A DNA stretch of 64,000 bases from Paracoccus sigandri (GCF_003709565.1 NZ_QNRC01000021.1:1-64000); one strand, 5' to 3'; shown: positions 17,945 through 26,816, counted from the first letter of the stretch. The notes: generated by a model from the sequence alone, not told the origin. Numbers and translations: made by a program.

Positions 17945-18006
17945 AGCGCGGACGCGAAAGGCATCGCGGTCTGGGTCCGGAATTGAGGGGGGTCGCGGCG
18001 CTGCCT

Positions 18007-18031
18007 GGAACATCCGCCCGCCGCAAAGGTT
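18007..18031 (+). promoter_or_regulatory. EcfG-type promoter
   Basis: GGAAC, 16 bases, GGTT; 22 bases before the start of the small gene at 18054. Confidence 0.7.
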
Positions 18032-18053
18032 AGGCGCGACTGGAGGACATATC

Positions 18054-18257
18054 ATGACCATGGACCAGTCGAAACGGCCCACCCCCGTCGCGGACCCGGA
18101 AGGCAAGGATGAAGGCGTATCACGCAAGCCGAAGGGGACCGAAGATAGCCGCCCGGAATCCGCCAAGCCCGTGAAGCCCGGCGGCCAGAAGCCGGATACG
18201 GCGATGTGCGAGAACCGCCGCCATCCCGGCATGATCGACAAGAACGAGGACTGCTGA
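18054..18257 (+). CDS. small hydrophilic stress protein (hypothetical)
   Basis: 67 residues, very rich in Lys, Pro, Glu and Asp, with no predicted globular core: probably intrinsically disordered. ATG with GGAGGA 7 bases upstream. The C-terminus carries a small conserved-looking Cys-containing segment (CENRRHPGMIDKNEDC). The EcfG-type promoter directly upstream is the only functional clue. No family recognised. Confidence 0.7.
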   Translation: MTMDQSKRPTPVADPEGKDEGVSRKPKGTEDSRPESAKPVKPGGQKPDTAMCENRRHPGMIDKNEDC

Positions 18258-18345
18258 GCGATCAGAGCCGGGTTTTGCCCGGCAACTCGTTTCCCGAACG
18301 CAATGGCGCCTTCGCTCCGCCACGGCGGCGTGCAGCGCGGCCCGG

Positions 18346-18957
18346 CTACAACGTGTCGGACAACTGGCGAATGATCGCTTTTCGCCCATGCCGGTTTCGG
18401 ATCTGCTCGGACCAGGGTTTATCGGACCGCAGAAACAGCAGGTTGTTCTCGTTGGTCACATGGAACACGCGGCGCGCTGCGGCGATGCCGGAAGATGCCG
18501 CGGTCACGGCCGCAACGGTTATCTCGATGCGCGTCAGGTCCAGATCCTTCCGCTTCCTTTCGCTGCGCAGCGACGCCCGTTCCAGCAGGTCGTCTATGGA
18601 GCCGATCTCGACATGATCTCCGCTTTTGAGCGGGCGCTGCAGCGTTGCCACGTCAAGCGAAGGCCGGTCGCTCGGATGCAATTCGGCCCTGTCCGTGACC
18701 GATACGACGGATTCCTCGCCCTCGGCGTCGATCTTCAGGACGACATCGAGGACATAGATCGGCTCCAGCCCCAGGTTGCTGATGATGATCCTGCCGGCCA
18801 GCCCCCGGTCGCCTCCCAGGGTGATCAGGATCTCGGTCCGGCGCTGGCGGCGCATCCCCGCCACGAACATGTGCAGATAGGTGATCCAGACCAGGGCCGT
18901 CACCATGCCGACCATCGCCTGGACCACCGTGCTGTGCTGAAGGATCCAGTCCCACAT
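18346..18957 (-). CDS. membrane-anchored hypothetical protein
   Basis: 203 residues. One N-terminal transmembrane helix (about 10-35, VVQAMVGMVTALVWITYLHM) followed by a soluble cytoplasmic domain of mixed beta strands (IIISNLGLEPIYVLDVVL) and a helical C-terminus. No catalytic motif. It follows the HWE kinase gene on the same strand with a gap of 96 bases, so it may be co-transcribed and could be an accessory of that sensor. The function is unknown. Confidence 0.75.
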   Translation of the reverse strand: MWDWILQHSTVVQAMVGMVTALVWITYLHMFVAGMRRQRRTEILITLGGDRGLAGRIIISNLGLEPIYVLDVVLKIDAEGEESVVSVTDRAELHPSDRPSLDVATLQRPLKSGDHVEIGSIDDLLERASLRSERKRKDLDLTRIEITVAAVTAASSGIAAARRVFHVTNENNLLFLRSDKPWSEQIRNRHGRKAIIRQLSDTL

Positions 18958-19053
18958 GACTGCCAGTTAAGAACGGTTGCCGCAGGCGCAAGGCGAGGCC
19001 GGGAAGATCGCGCCCCATGGGCCGTTTTCAGCCGGGTCCCTTCCGGTCTTGCG

Positions 19054-20502
19054 TCACTGCAGGGCGGACAGCTTTTCCCGCCGCTCCAGTTCCCCCAATG
19101 CCTGGACCAGGCTTTCGATCGTGAACGGCTTGGCGATGTAGGACGAGCCCGACCAGCCCGCAGGCAGGGATTCCGGGCCGTATCCGGTGGCGAGGATGAA
19201 CGGGATGCGCCGCTGCGCAAGCGCTTCGACGACGGGCTGGGCGCTGCGTCCCTTCAGATTGGCGTCGACGATGGCCAGATCGATATGCTGCGCCCCGATC
19301 TTTTGCAGCGCCTGATCGATGTTGTAGGCCGGGCCCACGATGCTGCTTCCGGCCGCTTCCAGCGCGGCCGCGATATCCATCGCCACCACGACCTCGTCAT
19401 CGACGACAAGCACCTGCCGATCACGCAGATCCGCCGCATCGCGCGCCGCGCCCCGATCCTTGCCGGCGGATTTTCCCGAGGATGCCTTGGGTTGCCGGGG
19501 ATTGTTCAGCAGAAGTTCCAGCCTGACCCGGCGCTCGGTTCCCGCCTGCTCGATCAGGCTCTGGCCGCCATTCGCATCGGCCACGCGCCGCAGCAACGAA
19601 GTGCCGAAACCTTCGCGCCCCGGTGTTTGCTGGATGCAGATCCCGGTCTCCGTCCAGGTCAGGGCAAGCCGCTGGCCGGCGTCGCAGGCCTCGGTCCGCC
19701 AGTCGACCCGCAGCCGGCCGTGCGTTTGCGACAGGCTGCCATATTTCCGGGCATTGGTCGCCAGTTCGTGGATGACAAGGCACATATGCGTCGCCAGGTC
19801 GCCCTCGATCAGCAGATCCGGTCCGTGAAACGCGCAGCGGTCCCGTTCGCCACCGCGCAGGGCAAGTTCCTCCTCCAGCAGGTCGCGCAGGTTCACCCCG
19901 GCCAGATCCTCGCGCACCAGAAGGTCATGGGCCTGGGCAAGGGCGCGCAGGCGTTCCCTGAACGCGCCGACGAAGGCCTCGGGATCGGGCGCCCCCGCCA
20001 GAGTCTGGGTGGCAATGGACTGCACCACGGCCAGGGTGTTCTTCACCCGGTGGTTCAGTTCGGCGATCAGCAGGGATTGCAGCTCTTCGGCACGTTTCCG
20101 CTCGGTGATGTCGCGGGCGATCTTGGAGGCGCCGACGATATTGCCCAGGCGATTGCGCAGCGGCGACACCGTCAGCGAGACATGCAGCCTTCTGCCGTCC
20201 CTGGTCAGGCGCTGGGTCTCGAAGTGATCGACCCGCTGCCCGTTGCGCAGCAGGCCCAGGATATGCTCCTCCTCCTGCTGCAATTCGGGGGGGATGATGC
20301 ACAGGATCGACTGGCCGACCATCTCCGCCTCGGAATATCCGAAGATCTTCTCGGCCCCCTTGTTCCAGCTGAGGATGATGCCCGACAGGTTCTTGCTGAT
20401 GATGGCATCGTCAGAGGACGAAACGATTGCGGCAAGTCGTTCAAGCTCGGCCTGCTCATCCAGATGCTCCGATGGCATTCCACCCTCCCGAGTATCGTTC
20501 AT
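19054..20502 (-). CDS. PAS-HWE histidine kinase with C-terminal receiver domain
   Basis: 482 residues, soluble. PAS domain at about 22-135 (AIISKNLSGIILSWNKGAEKI ends with the PAC segment DITERKRAEE). HWE kinase core: phospho-His151 in AELNHRVKNTLAVVQS, N-box HELATNARKYG at 245-255, and the family WxE in TWTETG at about 283-285. A receiver domain (about 363-475) follows, with acidic pocket DDE at 368-370, phospho-Asp413 (IVDANL), Thr in LATGYG and Lys in IAKPF. HWE kinases commonly phosphorylate PhyR in the alphaproteobacterial general stress response, so this is a candidate input kinase for the EcfG system at 34.2 kb. PhyR itself is not in the window. Confidence 0.9.
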   Translation of the reverse strand: MNDTREGGMPSEHLDEQAELERLAAIVSSSDDAIISKNLSGIILSWNKGAEKIFGYSEAEMVGQSILCIIPPELQQEEEHILGLLRNGQRVDHFETQRLTRDGRRLHVSLTVSPLRNRLGNIVGASKIARDITERKRAEELQSLLIAELNHRVKNTLAVVQSIATQTLAGAPDPEAFVGAFRERLRALAQAHDLLVREDLAGVNLRDLLEEELALRGGERDRCAFHGPDLLIEGDLATHMCLVIHELATNARKYGSLSQTHGRLRVDWRTEACDAGQRLALTWTETGICIQQTPGREGFGTSLLRRVADANGGQSLIEQAGTERRVRLELLLNNPRQPKASSGKSAGKDRGAARDAADLRDRQVLVVDDEVVVAMDIAAALEAAGSSIVGPAYNIDQALQKIGAQHIDLAIVDANLKGRSAQPVVEALAQRRIPFILATGYGPESLPAGWSGSSYIAKPFTIESLVQALGELERREKLSALQ

Positions 20503-20649
20503 CCCGCCATTTCACACCCTTGCCGGCAGGAACGCCAGCGAACATGCCGCAAGATTGGCTAATAAAGATCAGTCGATACCAGCGAAAAAGGCACGGCACG
20601 CGATGCGGGCCGGCGGCGCCGCGTGCTTTCTCGCATGGAACGCCGGCCT

Positions 20650-21306
20650 TCAGCCAGGACCGCGTTCCTGGCTTTCGCGAAGCGCGGCGATGACCTCTGC
20701 ATCCTCGACCTGGTCGAAATTCTCGTAATGCAGGCCCACCGCGCGGAAGGGCCAAGGTTCCAACAGGCAGATGATGCGGTCGGCCTCGGGCCGCAATCGC
20801 TCCAGCGCATCCGGCGCGGCGACCGGCACGGCCAGGACGATCTCGGCGGGCTTCAGCCGGGCCAGCGCCCGCAATGCGGCCAGGGCCGTCGCGCCGGTGG
20901 CGATGCCGTCATCGACCAGGATCGCGCAGCGCCCCGCCACCGGCACCGGCGCCCGGTCGCCCAGATAAAGCTGCCGCCGCCGCTCGATCTCGGCGGTCAG
21001 CCTGCGGATTTCCGCTTCCATATAATCATCGGGCGGCCGGAAAGCCTTGGGAATATGGTCGTTCATCACATGCTGCGGCTGCGCCCCATCGACCACGGCA
21101 CCGATGGCGAATTCGGGATGGCCCGGCGCGCCGATCTTGCGCACCATCAGCAAATCCAGCGGCGCCGACAGCCGCCTTGCGATCTCGGCAGCGACCGGCA
21201 CGCCGCCGCGCGGCAAGGCCAGGACCACGCAATCGCGGTCGCGGTAATCCGTCAGCCGCCCGGCCAGGCGGCAGCCGGCATCGCGTCGATCGGGAAAGCG
21301 TTCCAT
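20650..21306 (-). CDS. phosphoribosyltransferase-fold protein
   Basis: 218 residues. Type I PRTase fold with the PRPP loop ILVDDGIATGATALAAL and an early conserved VVLALPRGGVPVAAEIARRL. Proteins of this architecture (often annotated 'phosphoribosyltransferase family', sometimes linked to dienelactone-hydrolase domains) occur in stress clusters; the base substrate is unknown. The hood region is unusual (NDHIPKAFRPPDDYMEAEI). It is the last gene in a same-strand series beginning at 22126. Confidence 0.85.
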   Translation of the reverse strand: MERFPDRRDAGCRLAGRLTDYRDRDCVVLALPRGGVPVAAEIARRLSAPLDLLMVRKIGAPGHPEFAIGAVVDGAQPQHVMNDHIPKAFRPPDDYMEAEIRRLTAEIERRRQLYLGDRAPVPVAGRCAILVDDGIATGATALAALRALARLKPAEIVLAVPVAAPDALERLRPEADRIICLLEPWPFRAVGLHYENFDQVEDAEVIAALRESQERGPG

Positions 21307-21462
21307 GACGACCTCCTGTGCCAGAGTGCCATCCCTCGAGAGAGTCGACCAGCATCAGCAGCCCATGAGCGGCCCGCCTGCCGAACCGTCGCCCGGCCGC
21401 GGCATCGTCAGGGGGGCGGCATCCCTGCCGTCCGGGCGCTGGCCTGTGCCACGGCGGGATCG

Positions 21463-21651
21463 TCAGCCGGCGTCGTCAGGCGGCTTCCGTGGCTGGGCCC
21501 TGCCCTGCGGCGTGGCGTCCTCCTTGCCGGCCTCGCGCCGGTCCGAGGATTTCAGATCGGGGCGCGGATCGAAATCCGCGCCGGCATTGGTCGTGTCCAC
21601 GCGCTTCTCGATGATGCGCCTTTGCTGTTCGCGGGTCTTTTTCCCGATCAT
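21463..21651 (-). CDS. small basic hypothetical protein
   Basis: 62 residues, rich in Arg, Asp and Pro (opens MIGKKTREQQRRIIEKRVD), likely disordered. Third gene of the series 22126 to 20650; it starts 13 bases after the preceding stop. No family recognised. Confidence 0.6.
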   Translation of the reverse strand: MIGKKTREQQRRIIEKRVDTTNAGADFDPRPDLKSSDRREAGKEDATPQGRAQPRKPPDDAG

Positions 21652-21664
21652 GGCGAAAGCCCTT

Positions 21665-21862
21665 CTACTTGTTCGTGCGGCCCTTCTGCCTTGGATCCAC
21701 CGCCCCTTCGGGCGTCGTGTCGTTGAGCACGTCGCCCTCGAAGGTGCTTTCGCCACCGATCTGCGGATCCTTCCGGCTGGCGCCTTTCGAGCGGCCGATC
21801 CCCGGATCGCCCCGCAGGTCGGCATCCGAGGGGTTCTTCGATTTCATGTGCTTCGATGTCAT
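21665..21862 (-). CDS. small hydrophilic hypothetical protein
   Basis: 65 residues, Gly/Asp/Lys-rich with no hydrophobic core (KSKNPSDADLRGDPGIGRSK). AGGGAG precedes the ATG. It lies 21 bases after the 80-residue gene and is probably in the same EcfG-controlled operon. The function is unknown; the composition resembles desiccation- or stress-associated disordered proteins. Confidence 0.65.
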   Translation of the reverse strand: MTSKHMKSKNPSDADLRGDPGIGRSKGASRKDPQIGGESTFEGDVLNDTTPEGAVDPRQKGRTNK

Positions 21863-21883
21863 GGATTTTCTCCCTGGCGGGGG

Positions 21884-22126
21884 TCAGGACCCGCCGTCGT
21901 CCTCGACTTCGCCATCGCGATTGGCGACATGTTCCTGCCCCTGCTGGGTCTGCACATGCCGGGAATCGAGGCCACGTTGATCGGAATGGCGCGACTTGTC
22001 GCGGTTGGTCAGGATTTCGCTGCGCGCGGGCTGCCCGACATCTTCCGGGGCCAGCCCGCCCGAGCCGTCACCCTTGCCCTGATCCTGCTGGCCGGCGCCG
22101 AATTTCTTGCTGCTTGCCCGAGCCAT
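21884..22126 (-). CDS. small disordered stress protein (hypothetical)
   Basis: 80 residues, almost free of hydrophobic clusters, rich in Gly, Gln, Asp and Ser (MARASSKKFGAGQQDQGKGD). The start is fixed by AAGGAGGA 7 bases upstream. First gene of the operon that continues with the 65- and 62-residue proteins and perhaps the phosphoribosyltransferase; an EcfG-type promoter lies 35-59 bases upstream. Confidence 0.7.
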   Translation of the reverse strand: MARASSKKFGAGQQDQGKGDGSGGLAPEDVGQPARSEILTNRDKSRHSDQRGLDSRHVQTQQGQEHVANRDGEVEDDGGS

Positions 22127-22160
22127 GGCATTCCTCCTTCTGTCCGTTGCGAAGGCAGGG

Positions 22161-22185
22161 AACTGGCAGGTCGCGCGATTGTTCC
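22161..22185 (-). promoter_or_regulatory. EcfG-type promoter
   Basis: GGAAC, 16 bases, AGTT on the minus strand, 35 bases before the gene starting at 22126. Confidence 0.65.
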
Positions 22186-22227
22186 TGCACGCCGTCCGGC
22201 ATCTGCCCGTCCGGGCCGGGTCCGGCA

Positions 22228-22252
22228 GGAACATTTCGGCCCCTTGCCCGTT
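22228..22252 (+). promoter_or_regulatory. EcfG-type promoter
   Basis: GGAAC, 16 bases, CGTT (full consensus) 91 bases before 22344; back-to-back with the minus-strand promoter at 22161-22185. Confidence 0.75.
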
Positions 22253-22343
22253 CCCCAGCCCAACCGCCGCATGACGCGGCCCAGCCCGACGGGTCGGGCC
22301 CCGAACGCCGCCATCGCGGCACATCCCGGAACGGAGAAGACCG

Positions 22344-22844
22344 ATGGAAATCCATGACACCTATCTGAGCTGGCTGCGCGACGCCCATGCGATGGAGGAG
22401 CAGGCCCTGGCGATGCTGGCCAGCATGAGCGACCGCCTGGCGCATTACGACAGCCTCCGCGCCCGCATCGACCAGCATATCGCCGAAACCCAGCGCCAGA
22501 AGGAGGCCCTTCGCCAGCTTCTGGAACGCGATTCCGGCACCTCGCTGATGAAGGATGTCAGCGGCAAGATCCTGGCGACCGGCCAGGCGCTGGGGGGCGT
22601 CTTCGCCTCGGACGAGGTCATCAAGGGCACGATCGCGGGCTATACGTTCGAACATATGGAGATCGCATCCTACAACGTCCTGATCGCCACCGCGCGGATC
22701 ATCGGCGACAGCGAGGCGATCAAGATCTATGAGCAGAACCTGGCCGAAGAGCAGTCGATGGCGAACTGGCTGGCGCAGAACATCGAGGCGACCACGGATT
22801 TCTATCTCAGAAGCCTCGGCTCGGACGAGCCGGCGAAAGGCTAG
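22344..22844 (+). CDS. DUF892 (YciE/YciF-like) ferritin-like protein
   Basis: 166 residues, all-helical four-helix-bundle pattern of the ferritin-like DUF892 family: EIHDTYLSWLRDAHAMEEQA, a long second helix with HIAETQRQKEALRQLLER, then EHMEIASYNVLIATAR and EQNLAEEQSMANWLAQNIE, which supply Glu and His ligands. YciE/YciF relatives are stress-induced, and their di-iron role is inferred from structure. A second member of the family lies at 27712. Confidence 0.88.
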   Translation: MEIHDTYLSWLRDAHAMEEQALAMLASMSDRLAHYDSLRARIDQHIAETQRQKEALRQLLERDSGTSLMKDVSGKILATGQALGGVFASDEVIKGTIAGYTFEHMEIASYNVLIATARIIGDSEAIKIYEQNLAEEQSMANWLAQNIEATTDFYLRSLGSDEPAKG

Positions 22845-23087
22845 GGCATCGTCTTTTTCCCGCAGCCCCGCCTTTAATGGTATCGCCCTGCCCCGCGAAG
22901 GCAGGGCGTCCTCTCGCGCCGATGCGGCGAACCGGACAGCGACGCCTTACCCTGCGGCGTCAGAATGGTGTCGTCAAACCCGGCCGTCGCCGCTGATGAG
23001 ATGTTCGGGGCCGCCGCCCGCAAGCGCTGGCGGAAATCGCGCGGGCCGCCGGGGCCGGATGCCCGGCGGCCTGCATGTGCGAATGGC
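22845..23087. other. intergenic, possible decayed sequence
   Basis: About 240 bases between convergent stress genes. It contains an inverted repeat, CCTGCCCCGCGAAGGCAGGG (about 22889-22908), but no T-run and no convincing gene. Confidence 0.4.
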
Positions 23088-23294
23088 TCATTCCCCGCCA
23101 TTGGTGGCGCGGTCGTTCTGGCGCGCCTTGCGGTCGCCGGCTTCGCGGTTCTGCCCGCCGGCATTCGGCTCGTTCGAGCGGTTCTCGTGCTTGGGGTTCA
23201 CGAAGGGGTCGGCCTCGGCCATCTTCGCGTCCTGCGCGCCCTTGCGGATGTTGAACTTCTCGTTTTCGGCTTTGGGGTCGAATTTCTCGGCCAT
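23088..23294 (-). CDS. small hydrophilic stress protein (hypothetical)
   Basis: 68 residues, rich in Asn, Lys, Asp and Arg (MAEKFDPKAENEKFNIRKGA), no hydrophobic core. AGGAGGA 7 bases before the ATG and an EcfG-type promoter (CGTT) 26-50 bases upstream. It lies between the glucose dehydrogenase and the DUF892 gene. No known family, but the composition suits a desiccation/osmotic protectant. Confidence 0.7.
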   Translation of the reverse strand: MAEKFDPKAENEKFNIRKGAQDAKMAEADPFVNPKHENRSNEPNAGGQNREAGDRKARQNDRATNGGE

Positions 23295-23319
23295 GTTGAT
23301 CTTCCTCCTGTCGGGGCGG

Positions 23320-23344
23320 AACGGCCTGGCCGGGCAGATGTTCC
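23320..23344 (-). promoter_or_regulatory. EcfG-type promoter
   Basis: GGAAC, 16 bases, CGTT on the minus strand, 26 bases before 23294. Confidence 0.75.
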
Positions 23345-23370
23345 TGCCCTTCCGGCGAAAGTTGCGCGGC

Positions 23371-25776
23371 TCAGGTCCCGTCGGGCAGCGCCCAGGCGAT
23401 GAAATGGTCGCCGATCGGCGTTTCCATGAAGGTATGCCCGCCCGCGTTGATGACCAGGTACTGGCGGCCCTCGACCTCATAGACGGCGGGTCCGGCCTGG
23501 CCGCCCGCCGGCAGGGTGTCGCGCCACAATTCCTCGCCGGTCTCGATGTCGATGGCGCGGATCAGGTTGTCGGTGGTCGCGGCGATGAAGATCAGCCCCG
23601 ACGCAGTCACCACCGCGCCGCCGTTGTTCGGCGTGCCGATGGTGAAGGGCAGCCCCGACGGAATACCCCAGGGCCCGTCGCCGCGCGCCGTGCCGAAGGG
23701 CTTGTCCCACAGCACCTCGCGCGTTTGCAGGTCCACGGCCATGATCCCGCCATAGGGCGGCTGGGTGCACAGAAGCTGGGTAAAGGGCACGCGCCAGCCG
23801 GCATTCACCTCGATCCCATAGGGCGTGTCGGCCTGCGGAGAGACATCCTCGGGGCTGTTGTCGGCCCAGCCGGGTTCGTCGATGGGCACCACACCATATT
23901 CATCGACCTGCTCGCGCGGCACCAGCCGGGTGCGGTTGGCGGTGATGTTGTAATTGGCGACCATGATCCCGCGTCCGGGATCGACCGCCACCCCGCCCCA
24001 GTCCGAGCCGCCGTTATAGCCGGGAAACTGGATCCACCAATCGGTCGAGGGCGGCGTATAGATGCCCTCGTAGCGGCTCTGGCGATACTGGATGCGACAG
24101 AACAGCTGGTCCAGGGGCGTCATCCCCCACATGTGGCGCTCCTCCAGGTCGGGCTTCAGCAGGTTGGGAAAATCCACAACGAAGGGCTGGGTCGGCGACA
24201 GCCGATCGGGCTCGACCCCGCCCTGGGGAACGGGGCGGTCCTCGACCTCGACCAGCAATTCGCCGGTGCGGCGGTCGAAGATCCAGAACATGGACTGCTT
24301 GGTGGGCAGGACCAGCGCCGGGACCGGGCCGTCGGGCGTCGGAAAGTCGATCAGCGTCCCCTGCGAGCCCAGGTCGTAGTCCCAGATGTCATAGCGGACG
24401 GTCTGGTAATGCCAGGCGACCTCGCCGGTCTCGACATCCAGCGCCACCAGCGCGGTGGAATATTCGTTCTCGGCATCCGAGCGGTCGCCGCCCCAGTAAT
24501 CCACCGCCGAATTGCCATGCGGCAGATAGACCAGCCCCAATTCGTCGTCGCCCGAGGCGATGGTCCAGACATTGGGCGTGCCGCGCGTATAGGTCTCGCC
24601 CTCGGCCGGGGGGCCGATTTCGCCGGGGCGCCCCATGTCCCAGGCCCACAGCATTTCCCCGCTGGCGGCGTCATAGCCCCGCACCACGCCCGAGGGCGCG
24701 TCGCGGCGCTGGCCGTCGCGGACCTGCGAATGCACCACCGCGACGTCGCGCACGATGGTCGGCGGCGAGGTCGGCGCATACCAGCCCGGCACGGTGCGGC
24801 CGATGCCTTCCTCCAGATCGACGCTGCCGCCGTCGCCGAAGCCCTCGCACAGCTGGCCGGTCCGCACGTCCACCGCCAGAAGCCGCGCGTCCAGCGTGTT
24901 CATCAGCACGCGCTCGGCGCAGGGGTCATCCTGGGACAGGTCGGGCGCGGCGTAATAGGCCAGCCCGCGGCAGGTCGCGTTATAGGGGATCGCATCAGGC
25001 GAAACCCCCGGATCGTGGCGCCACAGTTCCAGCCCGGTCGCGGCATCCAGCGCGATCACCTGGTTCATCGCGGAACAGACCAGCAGCCGGTCGCCGATCT
25101 TCAGCGGCGTGTTCTGGTTGGAAAACCGTTCGTCCGCCTCGGGCATGTCGCCGGTGCGGAATTCCCAGACCTGCTCCAGATCGCCGACATTGGCGGGGGT
25201 GATCTGTTCCAGCGACGAAAAGCGGGTGGCGTGATGGGTGCCGCCATAGGCTGGCCAGTCCGCCCCGGCCTGCGGCTGCGCGCTGGCCGGCGGGTCGGGA
25301 TCGTCGCCGGTGGCCTGCTGGGCAAGGGCGACAATATCGCCGCGTGCAGCCAGCAGCGCGGTCGCGGCAAGCCCCGCAATGGCCGCGACCCCGGCAATGG
25401 TCCTGCGGTATCGCGGCCGCCCGCCGCGCAGCACCGGCAAGGTCAGCACGACCAGGACCAGCACAACGGATGGCGCGACCAGCCGGGGGACCTGCGCCCA
25501 GCCGTCCAGGCCGGCCTCCCACAAGGCCCAGGCCAGGGTTCCGGCGAAGGTCAGCAGATAGACCCACAGCGCGGCGATGGAGCGGCGGAACAGCAGCCAT
25601 GCCGTGACCAGCAGTCCCAGCCCGGCGAACAGGTAATACCACGATCCGCCCAGCACGATCAGCCAGACGCCGCCGCCGAGGATCGGCGCCCCGAAGATCA
25701 CCAGAACGACCCCCAGAAGCATGGTAAGGGCCACGCCCAGGCCGCGGGACGTGCCTGGCTTGCCGGAGGCTGCCAT
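23371..25776 (-). CDS. gcd: membrane-bound PQQ-dependent glucose dehydrogenase family
   Basis: 801 residues, the usual length. The N-terminal 130 residues hold about five transmembrane helices (PILGGGVWLIVLGGSWYYLF onward) that anchor the enzyme and bind ubiquinone. The periplasmic remainder is an eight-bladed quinoprotein propeller with motifs LPHGNSAVDYWGGDRSD, YDIWDYDLGSQGTLIDFP and ERHMWGMTPLDQLFCRIQYR that match glucose rather than methanol dehydrogenases. It oxidises aldoses to lactones and passes electrons to ubiquinone. A quinate or shikimate dehydrogenase of the same subfamily cannot be excluded. An EcfG-type promoter precedes it, an unusual placement. Confidence 0.88.
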   Translation of the reverse strand: MAASGKPGTSRGLGVALTMLLGVVLVIFGAPILGGGVWLIVLGGSWYYLFAGLGLLVTAWLLFRRSIAALWVYLLTFAGTLAWALWEAGLDGWAQVPRLVAPSVVLVLVVLTLPVLRGGRPRYRRTIAGVAAIAGLAATALLAARGDIVALAQQATGDDPDPPASAQPQAGADWPAYGGTHHATRFSSLEQITPANVGDLEQVWEFRTGDMPEADERFSNQNTPLKIGDRLLVCSAMNQVIALDAATGLELWRHDPGVSPDAIPYNATCRGLAYYAAPDLSQDDPCAERVLMNTLDARLLAVDVRTGQLCEGFGDGGSVDLEEGIGRTVPGWYAPTSPPTIVRDVAVVHSQVRDGQRRDAPSGVVRGYDAASGEMLWAWDMGRPGEIGPPAEGETYTRGTPNVWTIASGDDELGLVYLPHGNSAVDYWGGDRSDAENEYSTALVALDVETGEVAWHYQTVRYDIWDYDLGSQGTLIDFPTPDGPVPALVLPTKQSMFWIFDRRTGELLVEVEDRPVPQGGVEPDRLSPTQPFVVDFPNLLKPDLEERHMWGMTPLDQLFCRIQYRQSRYEGIYTPPSTDWWIQFPGYNGGSDWGGVAVDPGRGIMVANYNITANRTRLVPREQVDEYGVVPIDEPGWADNSPEDVSPQADTPYGIEVNAGWRVPFTQLLCTQPPYGGIMAVDLQTREVLWDKPFGTARGDGPWGIPSGLPFTIGTPNNGGAVVTASGLIFIAATTDNLIRAIDIETGEELWRDTLPAGGQAGPAVYEVEGRQYLVINAGGHTFMETPIGDHFIAWALPDGT

Positions 25777-25806
25777 ATCCTTTCCTCCCTGTTTTCCGGG
25801 TCATGC

Positions 25807-25831
25807 AACAGGAAAGCCGGGGAAATGTTCC
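25807..25831 (-). promoter_or_regulatory. EcfG-type promoter for the glucose dehydrogenase
   Basis: GGAAC, 16 bases, TGTT on the minus strand, 31 bases before 25776. Confidence 0.7.
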
Positions 25832-25860
25832 TGACTTGCCGCGAAAGATCGGCAGCGACG

Positions 25861-25885
25861 GGAACATCCGTGGACGGCCGGGGTT
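25861..25885 (+). promoter_or_regulatory. EcfG-type promoter
   Basis: GGAAC, 16 bases, GGTT, 32 bases before 25917; divergent from the gcd promoter 30 bases away. Confidence 0.7.
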
Positions 25886-25916
25886 CCAGGGCCCCATTGC
25901 AGGAAGGAGGCCGCCC

Positions 25917-26141
25917 ATGCCGGAAGACAGGAAAGACCAGTATGGCCCGTCGGATTTGGATCCTACCGGCACCGAAGCCGAGACCGATCGCTCGGCAGGA
26001 GAGGCCGGCGAGCTTGCCGACATGGACTATTACCGCAAGACCAGGCCGGTCGGCGCCCGGCTGGCGCTTGGTGCCTGGGCGCCCGCGCTTGTGCTGCTGG
26101 CCTTGATCGCCATCGCGGCCCTGTGGTTCTGGGCGGGCTGA
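25917..26141 (+). CDS. small tail-anchored membrane protein (hypothetical)
   Basis: 74 residues: an acidic soluble head (about 1-45) and one C-terminal transmembrane helix (APALVLLALIAIAALWFWAG) ending at the stop. AAGGAGG lies 9 bases before the ATG. The function is unknown; it has its own EcfG-type promoter. Confidence 0.75.
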   Translation: MPEDRKDQYGPSDLDPTGTEAETDRSAGEAGELADMDYYRKTRPVGARLALGAWAPALVLLALIAIAALWFWAG

Positions 26142-26166
26142 GGGACGCCCCCCCGCTTCGCCGGTT

Positions 26167-26784
26167 TCATGCCGGAAGCAGCCAGAAGACCAGGGCCGGC
26201 GCCGCCGCCAGAACCATGATCGCGACCAGCACGAAAAGCCCGTCATGGGCCAGCATCGCCAGCGACATGAGAAACACCACCGTCCCCAGGATCGACGAGG
26301 CGAAGGGAAGCAGCTCCAGGAATGGCATGCATAGCCCCGCGATCAGGCAGATCAGCTGCGCGATCCAGCGAAACGGCGGGTGCAGCAGCACGGTCAGCCG
26401 GCGCCGGCTCAATCCGTCGACCCATCCGGCGGGCGTCCGCAGCTGCGCGGCCACGCTGCGCAACCGCTTGCTGGAAATGCTGCGCCGCATCAGGAAATCG
26501 GGCAGCCAGATGTGATCGCGCTGCAGCATCATCTGCGCGGATACCAGCGCGATCCAGATGCCGCAGGTGCTGGAGAAAAGCGGGATGCCCGACAGCGGGG
26601 AAACGATCGCCAGCGCCGGCAGCATCAGGTTGGGGATGAAGGATGCCTTCCCCAGCGCGGCCACCACGTCGCGCATCCTGGTCTCGGGCCCCGCCGCGCA
26701 ATCGTGGATCCGGTCCAGCACCGATGTCACCCCGGCATCGGCCGGGACATCCGGCCGGGACCGGCCTGGGCCGGGGTCATTCAT
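26167..26784 (-). CDS. ExoD-family membrane protein
   Basis: 205 residues. It carries the exopolysaccharide-synthesis ExoD family pattern: a cytoplasmic N-terminus, then FIPNLMLPALAIVSPLSGIPLFSSTCG and further paired hydrophobic helices at the C-terminus (LFVLVAIMVLAAAPALVFWL). ExoD was first linked to exopolysaccharide production in Sinorhizobium; its biochemical role is unclear. It starts 32 bases after the upstream membrane-protein gene, so the two are probably one EcfG-controlled operon. Confidence 0.8.
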   Translation of the reverse strand: MNDPGPGRSRPDVPADAGVTSVLDRIHDCAAGPETRMRDVVAALGKASFIPNLMLPALAIVSPLSGIPLFSSTCGIWIALVSAQMMLQRDHIWLPDFLMRRSISSKRLRSVAAQLRTPAGWVDGLSRRRLTVLLHPPFRWIAQLICLIAGLCMPFLELLPFASSILGTVVFLMSLAMLAHDGLFVLVAIMVLAAAPALVFWLLPA

Positions 26785-26816
26785 GGCACGCGGCTTTCGC
26801 AACAGGCCCATCGTCG

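Noticed and set aside
22885-22910. Stem CCTGCCCCGCGAAGGCAGGG as a transcription terminator
   Set aside because: The stem is imperfect and no T-run follows on either strand.
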